Positions 48,103 to 59,549 of a stretch of 64,000 nucleotides of DNA are shown here, in pieces. The stretch's first letter is position 1, and every line of letters begins with the position of its first letter. The stretch is taken from contig OY365807.1 in the NCBI GenBank assembly GCA_959347315.1, forward strand, positions 13,813,318 through 13,877,317, in the 5' to 3' direction. This DNA is from Bimastos eiseni (taxonomy: Eukaryota > Annelida > Clitellata > Crassiclitellata > Lumbricidae). The translations under genes and the position numbers were made by a program. The notes under the pieces were generated by a model. The model ran no database searches and was not told the DNA's origin. It was given only the letters and a program-made list of their open reading frames with translations.

Positions 48103-48300
48103 TTGATACCGCTATTATTCCGACATTTTTTTCAGAAGTGCACACACACGCCTCGACGGCGCAATTGCAGTTGTGCTGAGGACCTTATGGACCACGCAGA
48201 GGAGGCACAGAGGAATCGGGCCAACGAGGTGACCCGAACTGCATCACGAAGGAGCGTCCCAGAGAGACCATGGGCAATATGGATAAGTATTGCATAGAGC
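48103..48300 (+). other. Weak exon-like stretch on the + strand
   Basis: After TTTTTTTCAG the + frame reads KCTHTPRRRNCSC, then DLMDHAEEAQRNRANE and RPWAIW. Composition is coding-like, but no good donor and no partner exon were found, and it overlaps intron 1 of the - strand transporter. Probably not real. Confidence 0.15.
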
Positions 48301-48638
48301 GATTGATCGACTGACCACTAGACGGATCACGTCAATAGTGGTTAGGACGATCAGTGCCCACAGATGAGTCATATTCGGAACAAGACAGTGTCGTCTCTGT
48401 TGGATCCTAAGTCTTCAATGGAGGGATTACACAGCATAGAAGACGGCTGTAGTCTAGTAAAGCAAATAAATTAGCAAGAAAGTGAGCAATGAATTCTAAA
48501 CACGTCAATGTTTTGTGTGTAACCTATGTACCAAGTCTGAGTTACGCATCTGGTCCTACGCTGAATGATCAGCTGAGCGAAAACTCGGAGTTCCTTGGTA
48601 AGTGATTAAACGAAACTTGTTGGTCTGCCTGTAGTTAC

Positions 48639-48702
48639 CGTTTCTGTTGACGACGGTGTACAGCGGTTGAGCGTAGTTACCGAGGTTCTGATCGCCGTCC
48701 AT
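48639..48702 (-). CDS. MFS transporter exon 1: proposed start codon
   Basis: ATG at 48702-48700 opens 21 codons (MDGDQNLGNYAQPLYTVVNR plus N) and reaches donor AACG|GTAACT in phase 1, exactly the phase exon 2 needs; the junction reads NRN-G-NKRF. A GC-rich leader with CGTCGTCGTCG precedes it. The link across about 8.9 kb is inferred from phase and composition only; the frame also stays open beyond the donor to about 48556. Confidence 0.5.
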
Positions 48703-49439
48703 CCTCCTCCTGTTCCTCCTCGGAATCAAAGGCAACGACCAAACACACGACGACGACGTTTTACCAACGCAAAACCAAACCAACAAGAGATGAGGTTCTG
48801 TTCATTGGCCGAACAGAAACAGAATCCAACAAATGTCCATCGACCAATTCTTGTTATTCAGCGCCGCCACTCAACCGACCCACAGACAAGCACCTGTCAG
48901 TGCCTTGGCGGCCTACGGGACCTACACGGGCGGCAGCTGCTGCTGCAACTGGGCACGGAATATAGGTCACCAGTCGGACTTTTGTCGCGTATAGCTGAAT
49001 CTCTCGTTGGATTGAACGGTTTATTCTGAGAAACAGGCCCTCAGCCTAGAATGGGTTCGCGTGCACTTCTATGTATTCCTCCACACTAGTGCGGCATACC
49101 TACGTCCGCCTGCATGGGTGCCTATTTTGCAAGGGGCTGGTCTGAGCCGATTGAAAGTTTTGCTTCAGTTGTAAAGGCCCTTGGGTTGGTAGGCCTCTGT
49201 ACCATTTAGCTGCACGTCTTCGGTCAAAACATACAACACATAGACCAGGACCAGCAGTCACTGAAGATTTCTTTGAGAGTAAATTCCGGTAGTAAGAATT
49301 CTAACAGCAGAAATGAACTGACTTCAAAGATACAGAAATAAAAAAATGATTACATAAGACAATCGTTAGGTATCCAAACAAAATACTGTACTGGACAAAG
49401 TCGTTCGGCAAATACTCCGATGATTTGGACAATGTAGAG

Positions 49440-49560
49440 AGAACGCCATTTGACAGAATCCAACCCAATGCACCACATGCAGGATTCTAAAAACGGAGAC
49501 AAAGGCAGACCAAGACTATGCTGGATGGATATCTCTTGGATTAATACTAATTAGGGGAAC
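49440..49560 (+). mobile_element. Short degenerate LINE C-terminal fragment
   Basis: The + strand encodes NGDKGRPRLCWMDIS, matching the G-x-R-G-R-P-x-x-x-W-x-D signature close to the C-terminus of many LINE reverse transcriptases. The surrounding frame is broken and no other domain is identifiable. Confidence 0.45.
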
Positions 49561-50084
49561 AATGGACTTCACAAGAAAAATGATCGAGGAGAATGCAGAT
49601 CATTTATTCGTACCCATTGCCCCCAAATGTCTGACCTAAGGAACTGATAATAATGATGACGATTGAGCTCATACCTACGGCGACGCAAGATGTATTAAGC
49701 GTTTGCTTAGACATGACGACGGTCATCATAATAATTGAGTTCAATGTGATGCTATTTCGGCGATAGCTATCTATCCAACTGAGACTCTTTCCTAACTGGC
49801 CATCAAACTTCCAACACTTAAATTCTAACCTCAGACGCGAGGGTGACAGGCAAATGTGTACATTGTATACTTGTCAGACAGATGATACATGTATGCGTGT
49901 ATGTTTGCATACTTGAACTTAATACTAGAGACCGACCGAATTTCGTTTTCGTTTTTGACACTGAAGCCGCAAATTTGTCAAATTTCTGCCTATTTTTCGT
50001 TTTCGGCCAAAACTGCTATTAGCAAATTCGTTCCAGTTTCTATGCTATATATATGCGTGATACGATAAAATATTAGGTGTATAT

Positions 50085-50395
50085 ATTATGTATGTACGTT
50101 TTTGCGATTTTGCGCATGCATGTTTGTATTTTTTATGTATGTTCTCATTAATGCATGCATGTGTCTATGTATGCATGTATGCTTTTATGTATACCCGTAT
50201 GTATGTATGTATGCTCTTGTGCATAGCCGTATGTATGTATGCTCTTATGTATACCCGTATGTATGTATGTATGTATGTATATATATGTACGTATATATGT
50301 ATGTATGTATGTAAGTATGTATGTAAGTATGTATGTATGTATGCTTTTATGTATACCCGTATGTATGTATGTATGTATGTATGTTTTCATGTATG
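50085..50395 (+). repeat. (TATG)n imperfect microsatellite with ~60-bp internal duplications
   Basis: TATGTATGTATG runs interspersed with GCTCTTATGTATACCCGTATG blocks that repeat at roughly 50-60 bp. The Cys/Tyr/Met ORFs in it are artefacts. Confidence 0.9.
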
Positions 50396-53217
50396 CAGGT
50401 ACAACATAACAGACATTGCTAATACAATTTACGCACCTCGTATACAAGCATTGCACATCTATCTGCGCATCAATGAATAGATTTAAAGCAGTTTTAAAGC
50501 GTCTGCTGAGTAGAGTTAATGCTAAAGTGTGTTAAACGGAAGACTCTGTTGAGTTAAGTGGAGCAGACATTCATCGTTTCTCTGCGCCGAATTTAATAGA
50601 ACAGAAAAGGCGATGTTTATATTGGGTTCAACATCCGCTAAAACATAGACCAAGGCAGTGAATAATGTTTACATTGACTTTAACACCTCATAAGGACAAT
50701 GTTAGAGCACTTGTCAGTTGCCAATGATTATACATATGGCCTAAGAGGCCTCTTTCAATAAAATCGCTTGAAAAGTTCAGCTGCTCATTAACAATGAGTT
50801 GTAATTGTCATCTCCAGATTCCCTGCGCGTTCAAAAAACTGAGCCATGGGAATTAACCTACCACTAAACAAGCGCTCCATAAAAATACCACTATGGAAAG
50901 CATGATATGGTTATGCCCAACTGAGACTTTCATGACCCAAAGCTGATCAGGAAGGGTTGGAAGTCCTCTGTCGATTGAATCAGTCCAGTGGTAACCCTTG
51001 TTGCAGTGGCTAAATATTCGGAATATCAACCCCACACTTTACGTGAACTTGTAGGTAAACGTTCAGCCTCAGTTAAGAGCATTGTTGACTTGAGCTAATC
51101 TCTCAAAAGTTCCTACTAGATACTACACTTTCCATGCAATTCAGATGCACACGTTTTCACGCTGTGCCAGAAAACAGTTAAAAACACACCATCATTTTAG
51201 ACCCTTCCTGACGACTCTGATGGTGTGCGCTACTTCTGCCTTTACCGACCTCTAGCGAATTCAGCGACAGACTATGGTTGCTGATGGTGAGTTATTGTTG
51301 AAAGTTACATAGAAGTTAAGCACCGCTGAATGCAGTAGCTGCTATTATGGTGTTAGTAAATACGAAATAAATACACTCAGATGGGGACCAGCAGTGCAAT
51401 GTATAACATAATAGGGCGAAGAGCAGAACAGCAAAGAAAATCAGCTCGATTGCTATTATCCTCAGCAGGGTTGACTAGTCCTTTTTTCGCTATGCTTTGG
51501 CGTTGGCTAAATTAAGTGCATAAAGTAATGGGCGTCTTGCATGGCTGCCTACAGTTAAACTCGACTTCTGTAATAAGTTGTCATCATTTGTGCATTCTAC
51601 ACCTGTAGCATAAGAGAAAAATTATAATTATAGAAGACGCTGCTTTAGGAAATTTGTTACAAGTAGTTTAATTTTCAGCCGAAATGCATTACCCTGTCTA
51701 AGATCAGACTTCTAAATAATTTCTAAGGGACCTACAACAAGGGCACCAGACTTAAACAGATGATTATCACATTCGGGCATGCTGCTGAATCATGGGGGAA
51801 AATGGTGTCTGCGTATCTCTTGAGTGATTTAGCTATCTGATATATCAGGTTACACTCGATTACGAAACTCAATCCCATCAAAGTCGAATCTTCCGGATGC
51901 GATCGGTTCAGATGCCTTTAATAATAATAGGTCATCTTATAGTAGGAGTCATCTCCGCTCTGTACGTCTCTCCACTTCAACCGCATTCAATCTGATCTAC
52001 GTGAATTCGTTCTTGATCGTGTTGCTCGTGAGGAGCGACCCGATAAAGCATCGCATTTTTGTGATGAAGATGATGATGGTGATCAGAACTGTGCTTGAAC
52101 CACGACTACTGCTCTCCCTACTCCAGCTACTACTACTTCCACTTCCACTACTTCTACCACAACTAATACTATTACTAATAATAACGCATTATGATTACAT
52201 GATAATGAACATACACTATCATAACGTAATTTAGCAATAAGCATATGGCGACCTAAATAATGCTTGCTTTAATTCTATAGTTTGTCGATCGTGGACGTAA
52301 CCTTCCATGGATTAATTAAAATTGTGTCTGATTGTGCAGACTCGGTTGCATCGTTCTATATTCGAAGAGATGGATTTGCATTTTGTTGCACTAGACTTCG
52401 CCAAACGGATTTGAGACTGAAGTACAATAATGTAACGAGTAACTTAGTGTTGATTGAAGCCTTTTGATATAGTGAACGCTAGTCTCGGTTTGATAAGCAC
52501 ATAACAATAACGCTGATAACCATGTCAGCTGTGGACATGTACCACATTTGAAGAACGCTCATTACATGTTCAATCCACGTCTCCACAGATATTCCTCGCA
52601 AAAATCAGAGGAGATACATATTATATTGTGCATTCCGTCATTAAAGAGATTATAAATAAGTTACTATCAAGCTGATAGTTATTTGACGCTAGTCGGCAGC
52701 AGCGAAGCAACCACTATAGTCTTTGACATACAGACTGTCAGAAAGCGCTACGAACCGGTTACGTCGGTAAACTTTCCTCTGCGTCCTTACCTGTGCCACC
52801 TCATGTGTGGGATTTAGATCTGTCTGACGTCCTACCCCTTTGTCAAAGTATCATCTTTCGAACAAATATCTTACAGACATGGCTGGGAGTGCGATTATGT
52901 TGAACCAACGTTACAGGTCGTTGCTATTATCGCTGATTATCTTCAGCCAGTAAGATTGCTGACTTTTTCCATCTATCTCGTTCCATTGAACGTTCTACGC
53001 AAATTAGAGCAATCTACAGATTGATGCATCAGCCCGACGCTGTAGAAATGGTTTCAAACTGTAATGTCATGAAATTTGTTGCATTTCGCAGGAAGTTACC
53101 ATTCTCTGCGTCTGCTCCATCGATACGTACCTTATTAGCAGTCGCATTCGCAATCTGAGTTGGGTTCAAACTTCATCATCGTCTAAGAAAGTGAAAGCGT
53201 TTAAAGGAAGTGAGAAT

Positions 53218-54642
53218 ATGGTGCCACCTGTAATCGACATTGCGTCTGTGACGCCGCTGACGATAGACAATATTGTGACGTCAGCGTCTGCAAGCGTCAT
53301 CAATAACACGGTGACCAATGAAGCCGTCGCGATCAATAACTTCACTCTGAACTTCTATTCGAAGCTGTGCTGGTCGTTGATCGGGGTCCTTGGCCTTCTG
53401 GGAAACCTCGTTGTCATCGTCGCCATCTTGGCTAACCCCGTGGCTCGAAAGCGGTTGACGAACCTTCTCGTCATCAACCAGTGCTTCGTCGACTTGTCCG
53501 CCTCGCTCTGTCTGCTCGTGATGGCCCTCGTGGACGTCCAAATCCTGGTGACCTTCACGAAAGACAAGGTCATCGATGAGGTCATGTGTCGCGTCTGGTT
53601 CTCCGGTGCCTTCGTCTGGGGCTCTCTCATGGCGTCCGGATACGGAATCGTCTTCCTGTCGTTCGAACGCTACCTAGCAATCGTTCACCCGTTCCATTAT
53701 GCCACGAAGTTCACCCGATCGAGAACAATCTTAGGCATTGCAGTCATCTGGGTCATAGGGTTCGCCTACAACCTAGCCTACTTCATTCCAACAACGGCTA
53801 TCGTCGACGGCGTCTGCCTTTCCATCTGGTATTGGCCATCCGTAGTATCACAGAGGTGCGTTTTTATCCTCACGTTCCTGCTCCAGTATGCTGTTCCCGT
53901 TTGCTGTCTCGTAGTGACTTACTCCAGCATGTATCACGTCCTGCACCGCCGTACGATCCTCGGAAGCGGTGGAAACGTTGACCCGACGCGGTTCAGATGC
54001 GATCACTTTCGGCGAAGGTTGAGCGAATCTCTGATGGCGATGAAAAGTCTGCTGAAATGCAACAAAGACTCGGTCTGTCATCGGAGGAAGTCGCAGTTTG
54101 CGGAAGCGCCTTCGGCCGTCACCCAAACAGTGTCATGTGTTTTGTCTACGGAAACCGAATTACCGGAAATCATGGTTGATCTTCAACCTCAGCTTTCAGT
54201 TAAGCCCCATGACCTGTGCCATAGACCAAGCAGATTTAGACGATCAGTGGGGGGAGCTGGACCCAAGACGACATCAAAGACCAGCCACGATTGCCCCTCA
54301 GCTAAATCTTCGACCTCCAACGCCAATACGACAAAGTTTCTGACAACGTACGACAAGGCGAAGCGCAACCTTTTCAAAACCATGGCAGCCGTGAGCATCA
54401 GTTTTGTCCTCTGTTGGACTCCCAATCAACTGCTGTTCGTTCTGTCGAGTTTCGGGGTTGAGAACCTCTACGGACATGCCTACGACTTTACGGTGATGTT
54501 AATTCTACTCCAGTGCTTCATCAATCCGTTCATATACGCCGCAAAGTACAAAGACTTCCAGACGAGCATCAGACTTCTGATCTACAGGAAAAAGAAGAAT
54601 CCGACGGAATCAACGTCGTTCTCTCTGACTCAGTCATCGTAA
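53218..54642 (+). CDS. Class A (rhodopsin-like) orphan G protein-coupled receptor
   Basis: Single exon, 474 residues. The ATG at 53218 is chosen over an upstream GTG. The extracellular N-terminus has N-glycosylation sites at N29 and N41. TM1 carries the GN motif (N63), TM2 D92, TM3 begins at C124 and ends with ERY at 150-152, TM4 has W178, ECL2 has C200 (partner of C124) followed by IWYWPS, TM5 has P227, TM6 has CWTP from C399 and TM7 has NPFIY at 436-440. The third intracellular loop is long (about 243-380) and basic. LAIVHPFHY after ERY and WPS in ECL2 recall large invertebrate orphan families related to peptide and amine receptors; the ligand cannot be inferred. G-protein signalling at the plasma membrane is expected. 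Confidence 0.9.
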   Translation: MVPPVIDIASVTPLTIDNIVTSASASVINNTVTNEAVAINNFTLNFYSKLCWSLIGVLGLLGNLVVIVAILANPVARKRLTNLLVINQCFVDLSASLCLLVMALVDVQILVTFTKDKVIDEVMCRVWFSGAFVWGSLMASGYGIVFLSFERYLAIVHPFHYATKFTRSRTILGIAVIWVIGFAYNLAYFIPTTAIVDGVCLSIWYWPSVVSQRCVFILTFLLQYAVPVCCLVVTYSSMYHVLHRRTILGSGGNVDPTRFRCDHFRRRLSESLMAMKSLLKCNKDSVCHRRKSQFAEAPSAVTQTVSCVLSTETELPEIMVDLQPQLSVKPHDLCHRPSRFRRSVGGAGPKTTSKTSHDCPSAKSSTSNANTTKFLTTYDKAKRNLFKTMAAVSISFVLCWTPNQLLFVLSSFGVENLYGHAYDFTVMLILLQCFINPFIYAAKYKDFQTSIRLLIYRKKKNPTESTSFSLTQSS

Positions 54643-55300
54643 CTATACATATAGTTACGAGCGAACTTTACACTGACAAATCGAACTGTAGGACTTCGAA
54701 CGATAAGGAACGAGATCAAATACTGTTAGAAGTGATTGGACGTTGCTGAAAGATATCGAACTAATGTAATAGATATCAAACTGCTACTGAGCGAAGTCAA
54801 ATTGTACTTAAATGGATCGCTTAGAGATGGAGTACCGGTAGCTCGAATGGTACCGTAAGAGATAAAATACAATGAATTAAGTTAAGTGTGAATTTATTTT
54901 GACTGATATTAGCATACATTTAATCGCGATTGACTGTTAATTAATCGTTAGTTTTGAAATAACTAACTATAAAATTAATTAGGGCCTAATCATATATTTA
55001 GTCAGATCGAAACGCAGCTGCTGCATGCGTATATGGTTCGCAGAATGAGCATCGACGGGACAGCGTTTACTCTGCATTATCTTCTGAGGAGCAAAAGAAC
55101 GTGTGGATCTTGGCGTCTCAGAGCATCGCTGATAACTATAGTTTTGCTTTTTCGACAACAGAATGTAGCCAACAGATCTACAACTGATGTGACGAAAGTT
55201 CAGCGAACGAGGTGATGACAATTTGTCGTCAAGATCAAGAGTATTTTTAGACCTATCTAGCAAAGACAACGCTTATTTGTGACTAAGGACTCTGCAGAAA
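54643..55300. other. GPCR 3' flank, no gene seen
   Basis: A/T-rich sequence after the GPCR stop with several AATAAA-like strings but no clear polyadenylation context. Confidence 0.35.
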
Positions 55301-55304
55301 AGGT

Positions 55305-55751
55305 AGTTCATCCATCCATCCATCCATCCACCCATCCATTTAATCTACACATCCATCCGTCCACCCATGCAAAATTCCATGTAAAATGCCTATCCGTCCA
55401 CCCATTCAATGTATAACATTCTTTAATTCAATTAACGCTCTAGATATCTATTCAGCATTCATGTTTGGTGAATTGGAGTTCCGGTGCATATGCTGGTTAT
55501 ACAGACTGAATATGGCTGCTAGTAGATGGACGGATGGTTGGATGGATCAATGGATGGACGGATGGACCGTTGGATAGATGGATGGACGGATGGATATACG
55601 GATGGATGGTGTACACTGCATATAACGACACGACAAAAATCCCAGCTGTGCAATCGACTGCGATTATATCAGTATTACGTGTAAGTATGTAATATTTGGA
55701 TGGATGGATGGATGGATGGACGGATGGATGGATAGATGGATGGATGGATGG

Positions 55752-55787
<36 letters not shown>

Positions 55788-55800
55788 ATGGATGGAAGGC
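55305..55800. repeat. (ATCC)n followed by inverted (GGAT)n arrays
   Basis: CATCCATCC units at 55305-55375 are complementary to GGATGGATGG units at 55525-55615 and 55695-55795, so the region could fold into a long hairpin. The Met/Asp/Gly/Trp ORFs across it are artefacts. Confidence 0.9.
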
Positions 55801-55809
55801 TGGACGGAT

Positions 55810-56080
55810 GAACGAACAGCGCCTAGCCGAGTACAGCCGTTGCTGTGGTGGGCAATGTGTTATGATTCCTCTAATCGGATTTGTCGGCCTTCTCATCGAA
55901 CATCTGCGGCCGATCATCGGCGGAAGATATGTCCGAGGACCGCCCGATCGGCCAACCGCCTGGCCGGCCATGCGTATACATGTAGCTGGGTCTGGCCCAG
56001 AACATATGCCCCTCCGCCACCACCACTGCCGCCGCCCAAGGTCTACGCAATCCCCTCTCGCATCACGTGTATCGGTAATA
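55810..56080. other. GC-rich unique island between microsatellites
   Basis: About 270 bp of GC-rich, non-repetitive sequence lies between (GGAT)n and the pyrimidine tract. On the + strand one frame gives [20 protein letters not shown] followed by a GT (CG|GTAATA); another gives a weak hydrophobic start, [12 protein letters not shown]. Neither frame matches a known domain. It may be an exon, perhaps 5' of the Ig gene, or a regulatory block. Confidence 0.3.
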
Positions 56081-56159
56081 ATATGGAAGTCACGCATGAA
56101 ACAACTGGAACGAATCATGCCATCAGGGATCGAAGAAATCATCGATCAGAAGCCCACCC

Positions 56160-57060
56160 ACCCGTCTATCTCTCTCTTAGTGTCTCTATCTCTCTCTCTT
56201 CATTCCTCTCTCCCATTCTCCTCCTCTTGCCTTCTCGTTTTCTCTGCTTCCTTCTCTTCCATGTTCCTCTCTATGTTCGTTCCTTCATTCCATGCTCCTT
56301 TGCTGCTCTCCACTATGTTCGCCCCACCTCATTCGCTTGCCTTTGCTCTGCTCTCAGCCTCTCGCACCTCTACTAACCTTTTCCTCTTCTCTCTTCTTTC
56401 CATCGCTTTTCTGCTCACTTCTATTCCGTTCTCAAATCTGCTCATCTCCTTCTTCTGCTGCGCTGCTCTCCTCTCCTCTTACTGCCTTCCTCTCCCTTAC
56501 TCTCCACTCCTGTCGTCTCCCGTCGTCTCCTGTCGTCTCCTGTCCTCTCTTGTCCTGTCCTCTCCTCTCCTGTCCTCTCCTGTCCTCTCACTCCATTCCT
56601 CTCCTCTCACTCCATTCCTCTCCATTCCTCTCCATTCCTCTCCATTCCTCTCCTCTCCTCTCCTCTCCTCTCCTCTCCTCTCCTCTCCTCTCCTCTCCTC
56701 TCCTCTCCTCTCCTCTCCTCTCCTCTCCTCTCCTCTCCTCTCCTCTCCTCTCCTCTCCTCTCCTCTCCTCTCCTCTCCTCTCCTCTCCTCTCCTCTCACT
56801 CCATTCCTCTCCCTTCCTCTCCTCTCCACTCCTCTCTTCTCCTCTCCTCTTTTCTCCTCTCTTCTCCTCTCCTCACCTCTACTGTGCTCTGCTCTGCTCT
56901 CCTGTCCTCTCCTGTCCTCTCCTCTCCTCCACTCTATTCTACTCATTTCTTCTCTTCTCTCCGCAACCTTTGCTCTGTTCCCATCTGCTGTCGTGTAATC
57001 TCCTCTTATTCTCTCGTTTCCTTAGCTCTGCTCTCTTTATCCGTCTTTCTGTCTTCAGGT
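56160..57060 (+). repeat. Pyrimidine tract with (CTCCT)n pentanucleotide core
   Basis: A nearly pure CTCCT array spans about 56640-56800, within a longer T/C-rich tract of TCTCCTG and CACTCCATTC variants. The 420-residue Ser/Leu/Pro ORF and its complement are repeat artefacts. Confidence 0.95.
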
Positions 57061-57989
57061 TCCAATGATCTTCTCTGCTCACATATCCTGTCCTGTCCTT
57101 TTCTTGTTCCTTGTCTTTTCCTGCCCCATAACCCCATCCCTCCGCTGAATTCAGACACCAGAATATACGGCATATGAAGCAGCCTAATTTGACACAGTCA
57201 GTGTTGCGTGATGCTCAACCCTTCCCGCCACAGAGCCAGTCAGTCTCCGCAGCTGATGCCGTGACCTTACGCTGATTGATTTTTGTTCGTGTTCGATGCA
57301 ATTGCCGATGAATTTTTGACTAACGATCGAACAAGCGTGCCATTATGCATATTGGCGGCTTCCGGGCAAAAGTGAGGCCTACGGTTCTGGGCCGGGGCAG
57401 TCGACGAACAGCCATCCTGCAGTGGCCCACGACTCGCTTCTTCAAACGACGGATCGCCCTTCAAAACCACGACACTGACGGCAGGCATCCGTCTCAAGTT
57501 CTGATTCTGTGTACGGAGGTTTTTCACGGGTTAGAAACAACATGGTGGATATGAGCGAATGAATCTCTGGTATGAATCTGTGAAGATGAATCTGTTGACC
57601 TATCACGTTCTTGTGTGGTTCGCTTTCCCGTTGGTTCGTACGCTTCAGAGCGACAATGAGAACTTCAAGAAAGAGGTGAAATGCATCATCTTATAATATA
57701 TTAAGTTCAAAAATAATAATATATTTTAGAAGCTTTTTTCATTCGTGGTGATATGCAGATACCCCGCTTCCGCATAGCATCGTCTTGGAACTTCTTGTTG
57801 GAATTGTCTTTTACTTCGTATGGCGTGCTGTTGTGTCCAACTTTGTTCAGGACACAATTGAGTAGTTGTTGTGCAGACTGGTTAGATCTATAATCATGGA
57901 TGTGGCCACTTCAGATGAATTGATTCTGTCATGTCATTCCTATAGCGTTTTTTCGTGAACCTACTCATAGAAGCGCTTCCAACTTCAGA

Positions 57990-58250
57990 ACGGCTAATAA
58001 TAAGAGTCTGAAGGTGAGAGGAGGTCCTGGGAAAGAGGCGAAGTTAAGGAGGGAAGTAATTCCAGGTCGAGCGGCGCCAACCTCCAAGAAAGTTCAGTTC
58101 TATTTAGTGCGAGAAAAGGAACAAGGAGTTGACTGTGTTCAGATGAGCGGGGTGATCGAGAAACCCTGCCACTGAGCTGCACAGGGCAACAGAGATCACG
58201 AGGATAGGCGGGAGAGAGACCTAGTAAACAGCGCAAGAGCAGCTATCCCA
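57990..58250 (-). mobile_element. Degenerate LINE 3' fragment
   Basis: On the - strand, pieces SEHSQLLVPF, FLEVGAAR and a following Trp/Asn/Leu-Pro-like part resemble the LINE C-terminal series (HSQLLVP-SRT, FxxxAARLWNxLP), with frameshifts between them. No flanking duplication seen. An identification by pattern only. Confidence 0.4.
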
Positions 58251-58259
58251 TATTCAATC

Positions 58260-59280
58260 CGCTGTTCAGAGGGGACCCAGTGGAAATCGTCGCACATATA
58301 TCTAGAGACATGGCCGAAAATAAGAATATGTGTGTCACGCATGCTCAGTGGAATATCCTTGGAAGCGTGGTACCGTGGTTAAGGGTCATTCTGCCCTTCA
58401 GTCAAGCCGAGCCAATTAATGATGTACAATTGCCTGTGCGTGATGTGTGATGATTCAATATAAATTTCGACAAATATTATATTTAATTTCTCTACTGATT
58501 TCAAGACAATAATGTTCTGCCTAATTATGTTCGGCCTATTTGAACTATAGTTACTTATGGTATAAAGTCATTAAGAGGAAACATGCTTTCAGAGGTAATT
58601 TCTGCAAAGGTAATTATTATAATAATGTCCACTTGGCTGTTGTATTGCCTCTCACTTAGGCCTACATGTTTTAATACACAACGCGTCTATCCGCAGCCGG
58701 TAAATACACCGTATATTTTAGTCTCCAATGTGAGGGGCCCTAAATAAATGTTTGAATACGACTGCACGATAGGTCACCGGAATCTGTTTACAGCGAGGTA
58801 ATCCTGTTTAGTCGAATGATATTCAGATTGTAAATGATCTCATCAATAATATTAAGGATGGGCCTGTTTAAGAAATCGACAAGTCGAATGCAGATCGTTA
58901 CGATAGCCAGCGTGTTTACTGAAAGTTCTTTCAAACGCCATCTATTGCTTTAAAATGATTAAAATGATTCAAGAATTGTTTTATAGCGTCTACGTGATCC
59001 TTCTACGTAAAGTGAGACTCGATTGGTCGAGGTTATAGGCCTACAATCGCTAAAGCAAAAGGAGGACATTAAACATGACTGCGCTGATGCTAGTCTCCAA
59101 TCCACAGATATTTTAACCACAATACAAATCATCTGTTAAATAGCATTTAGGAAGAGTTTGACCCACACGTCTGTGTGATATAGCCTGGATGATATAGAAT
59201 TGTATTGTTTAATTAAGTATGGACCACATCTCGAGTGTTCCATTATTAACTTAAAGATGTGTTTACCTTTTGTTTCAAAG
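58260..59280. other. Intergenic or intron upstream of the Ig exons
   Basis: No supported exon. The 5' exons of the Ig gene, including any signal peptide, should lie here or further upstream but were not found. Confidence 0.35.
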
Positions 59281-59485
59281 TCCTACTGGGAAGAACAGTT
59301 CACGACATATGTCCCGGTTCTGCGCATGCTCAAAAGACAGTTTCGGAACTTCAGGATGGATCATGTGGCGACCATCACGATTGTTTTCCAGGCCTCTCGT
59401 CCTGTCATGGTCCGGTGGTTTCGATGGGACCCCAGACAGGCGATGCTGACGGATTCCGAAGTGCCAGGCATGATGCCTGTCGAGG
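59281..59485 (+). CDS. Ig-domain protein, penultimate exon
   Basis: Acceptor TTTGTTTCAAAG (phase 0), donor GTCGAGG|GTATGT (phase 1). It encodes SYWEEQF, then a strand DHVATITIVFQAS, PVMVRWFRWD (the Ig core Trp region), and ends MMPVEG. Joined to the next exon it forms the first Ig-like domain in view. The intron that follows begins with a (CA)n tract. Confidence 0.7.
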
Positions 59486-59549
59486 GTATGTGCGTACATA
59501 CGTACGTATGTCTGCCTTTATGCACATGTGTCTGTAGTACTCTGTACGC

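Larger units (their letters stand above)
32882..48702 (-). other. Gene: MFSD4/Naglt1-like major facilitator, long N-terminus (6 exons)
   Basis: Exons (transcript order) 48702-48639, 39758-39334, 38874-38470, 37181-36870, 35099-34826 and 34413-32882 join to 3012 nt, encoding 1003 residues. Phases agree at every junction (1, 0, 0, 0, 1). Residues 1 to about 385 are hydrophilic and acidic and should be cytosolic. Twelve membrane helices follow: 1-5 across exons 4-6, helix 6 after a Ser/Thr-rich loop, then a polar loop of about 125 residues, then helices 7-12. The helix 4-5 GGLSIVVEMW and helix 10 GGFLGPFIPGGFTW segments resemble the MFSD4/Naglt1 branch of sugar-type facilitators. Usual members are about 500 residues, so the N-terminus doubles the length. 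Intron 1 (about 8.9 kb) holds retrotransposons and a MITE. The substrate is unknown; hexose transport is only inferred from the family. Confidence 0.8.
48703..53217. other. Intergenic between transporter and GPCR genes
   Basis: The left part (48703-48960) is CAG/CGA-rich and may hold the transporter promoter. Beyond it lie a LINE scrap near 49.5 kb and a TATG-rich microsatellite. Near 49925, GAGACCGACCGAATTTCGTTTTCG resembles a DNA-transposon end with no partner. No gene was recognised. Confidence 0.4.

Noticed and set aside
53586..53981. 131-residue Arg/Leu ORF within the GPCR
   Set aside because: A shadow frame of the GPCR coding sequence.
55690..55800. Met-Asp-Gly-Trp repeat protein
   Set aside because: A direct reading of a GGAT tetranucleotide array with no conserved flanking domain.
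56160..57060. Long Ser/Leu/Pro ORFs (258-420 residues) and an Arg/Glu/Gly ORF on the other strand
   Set aside because: They are translations of the CTCCT pentanucleotide tract; multiple frames are open for the same reason.
57345..57554. Candidate upstream exon of the Ig gene
   Set aside because: No signal peptide, weak donor (GTTTTT) and no phase-0 exit to match the exon at 59281.
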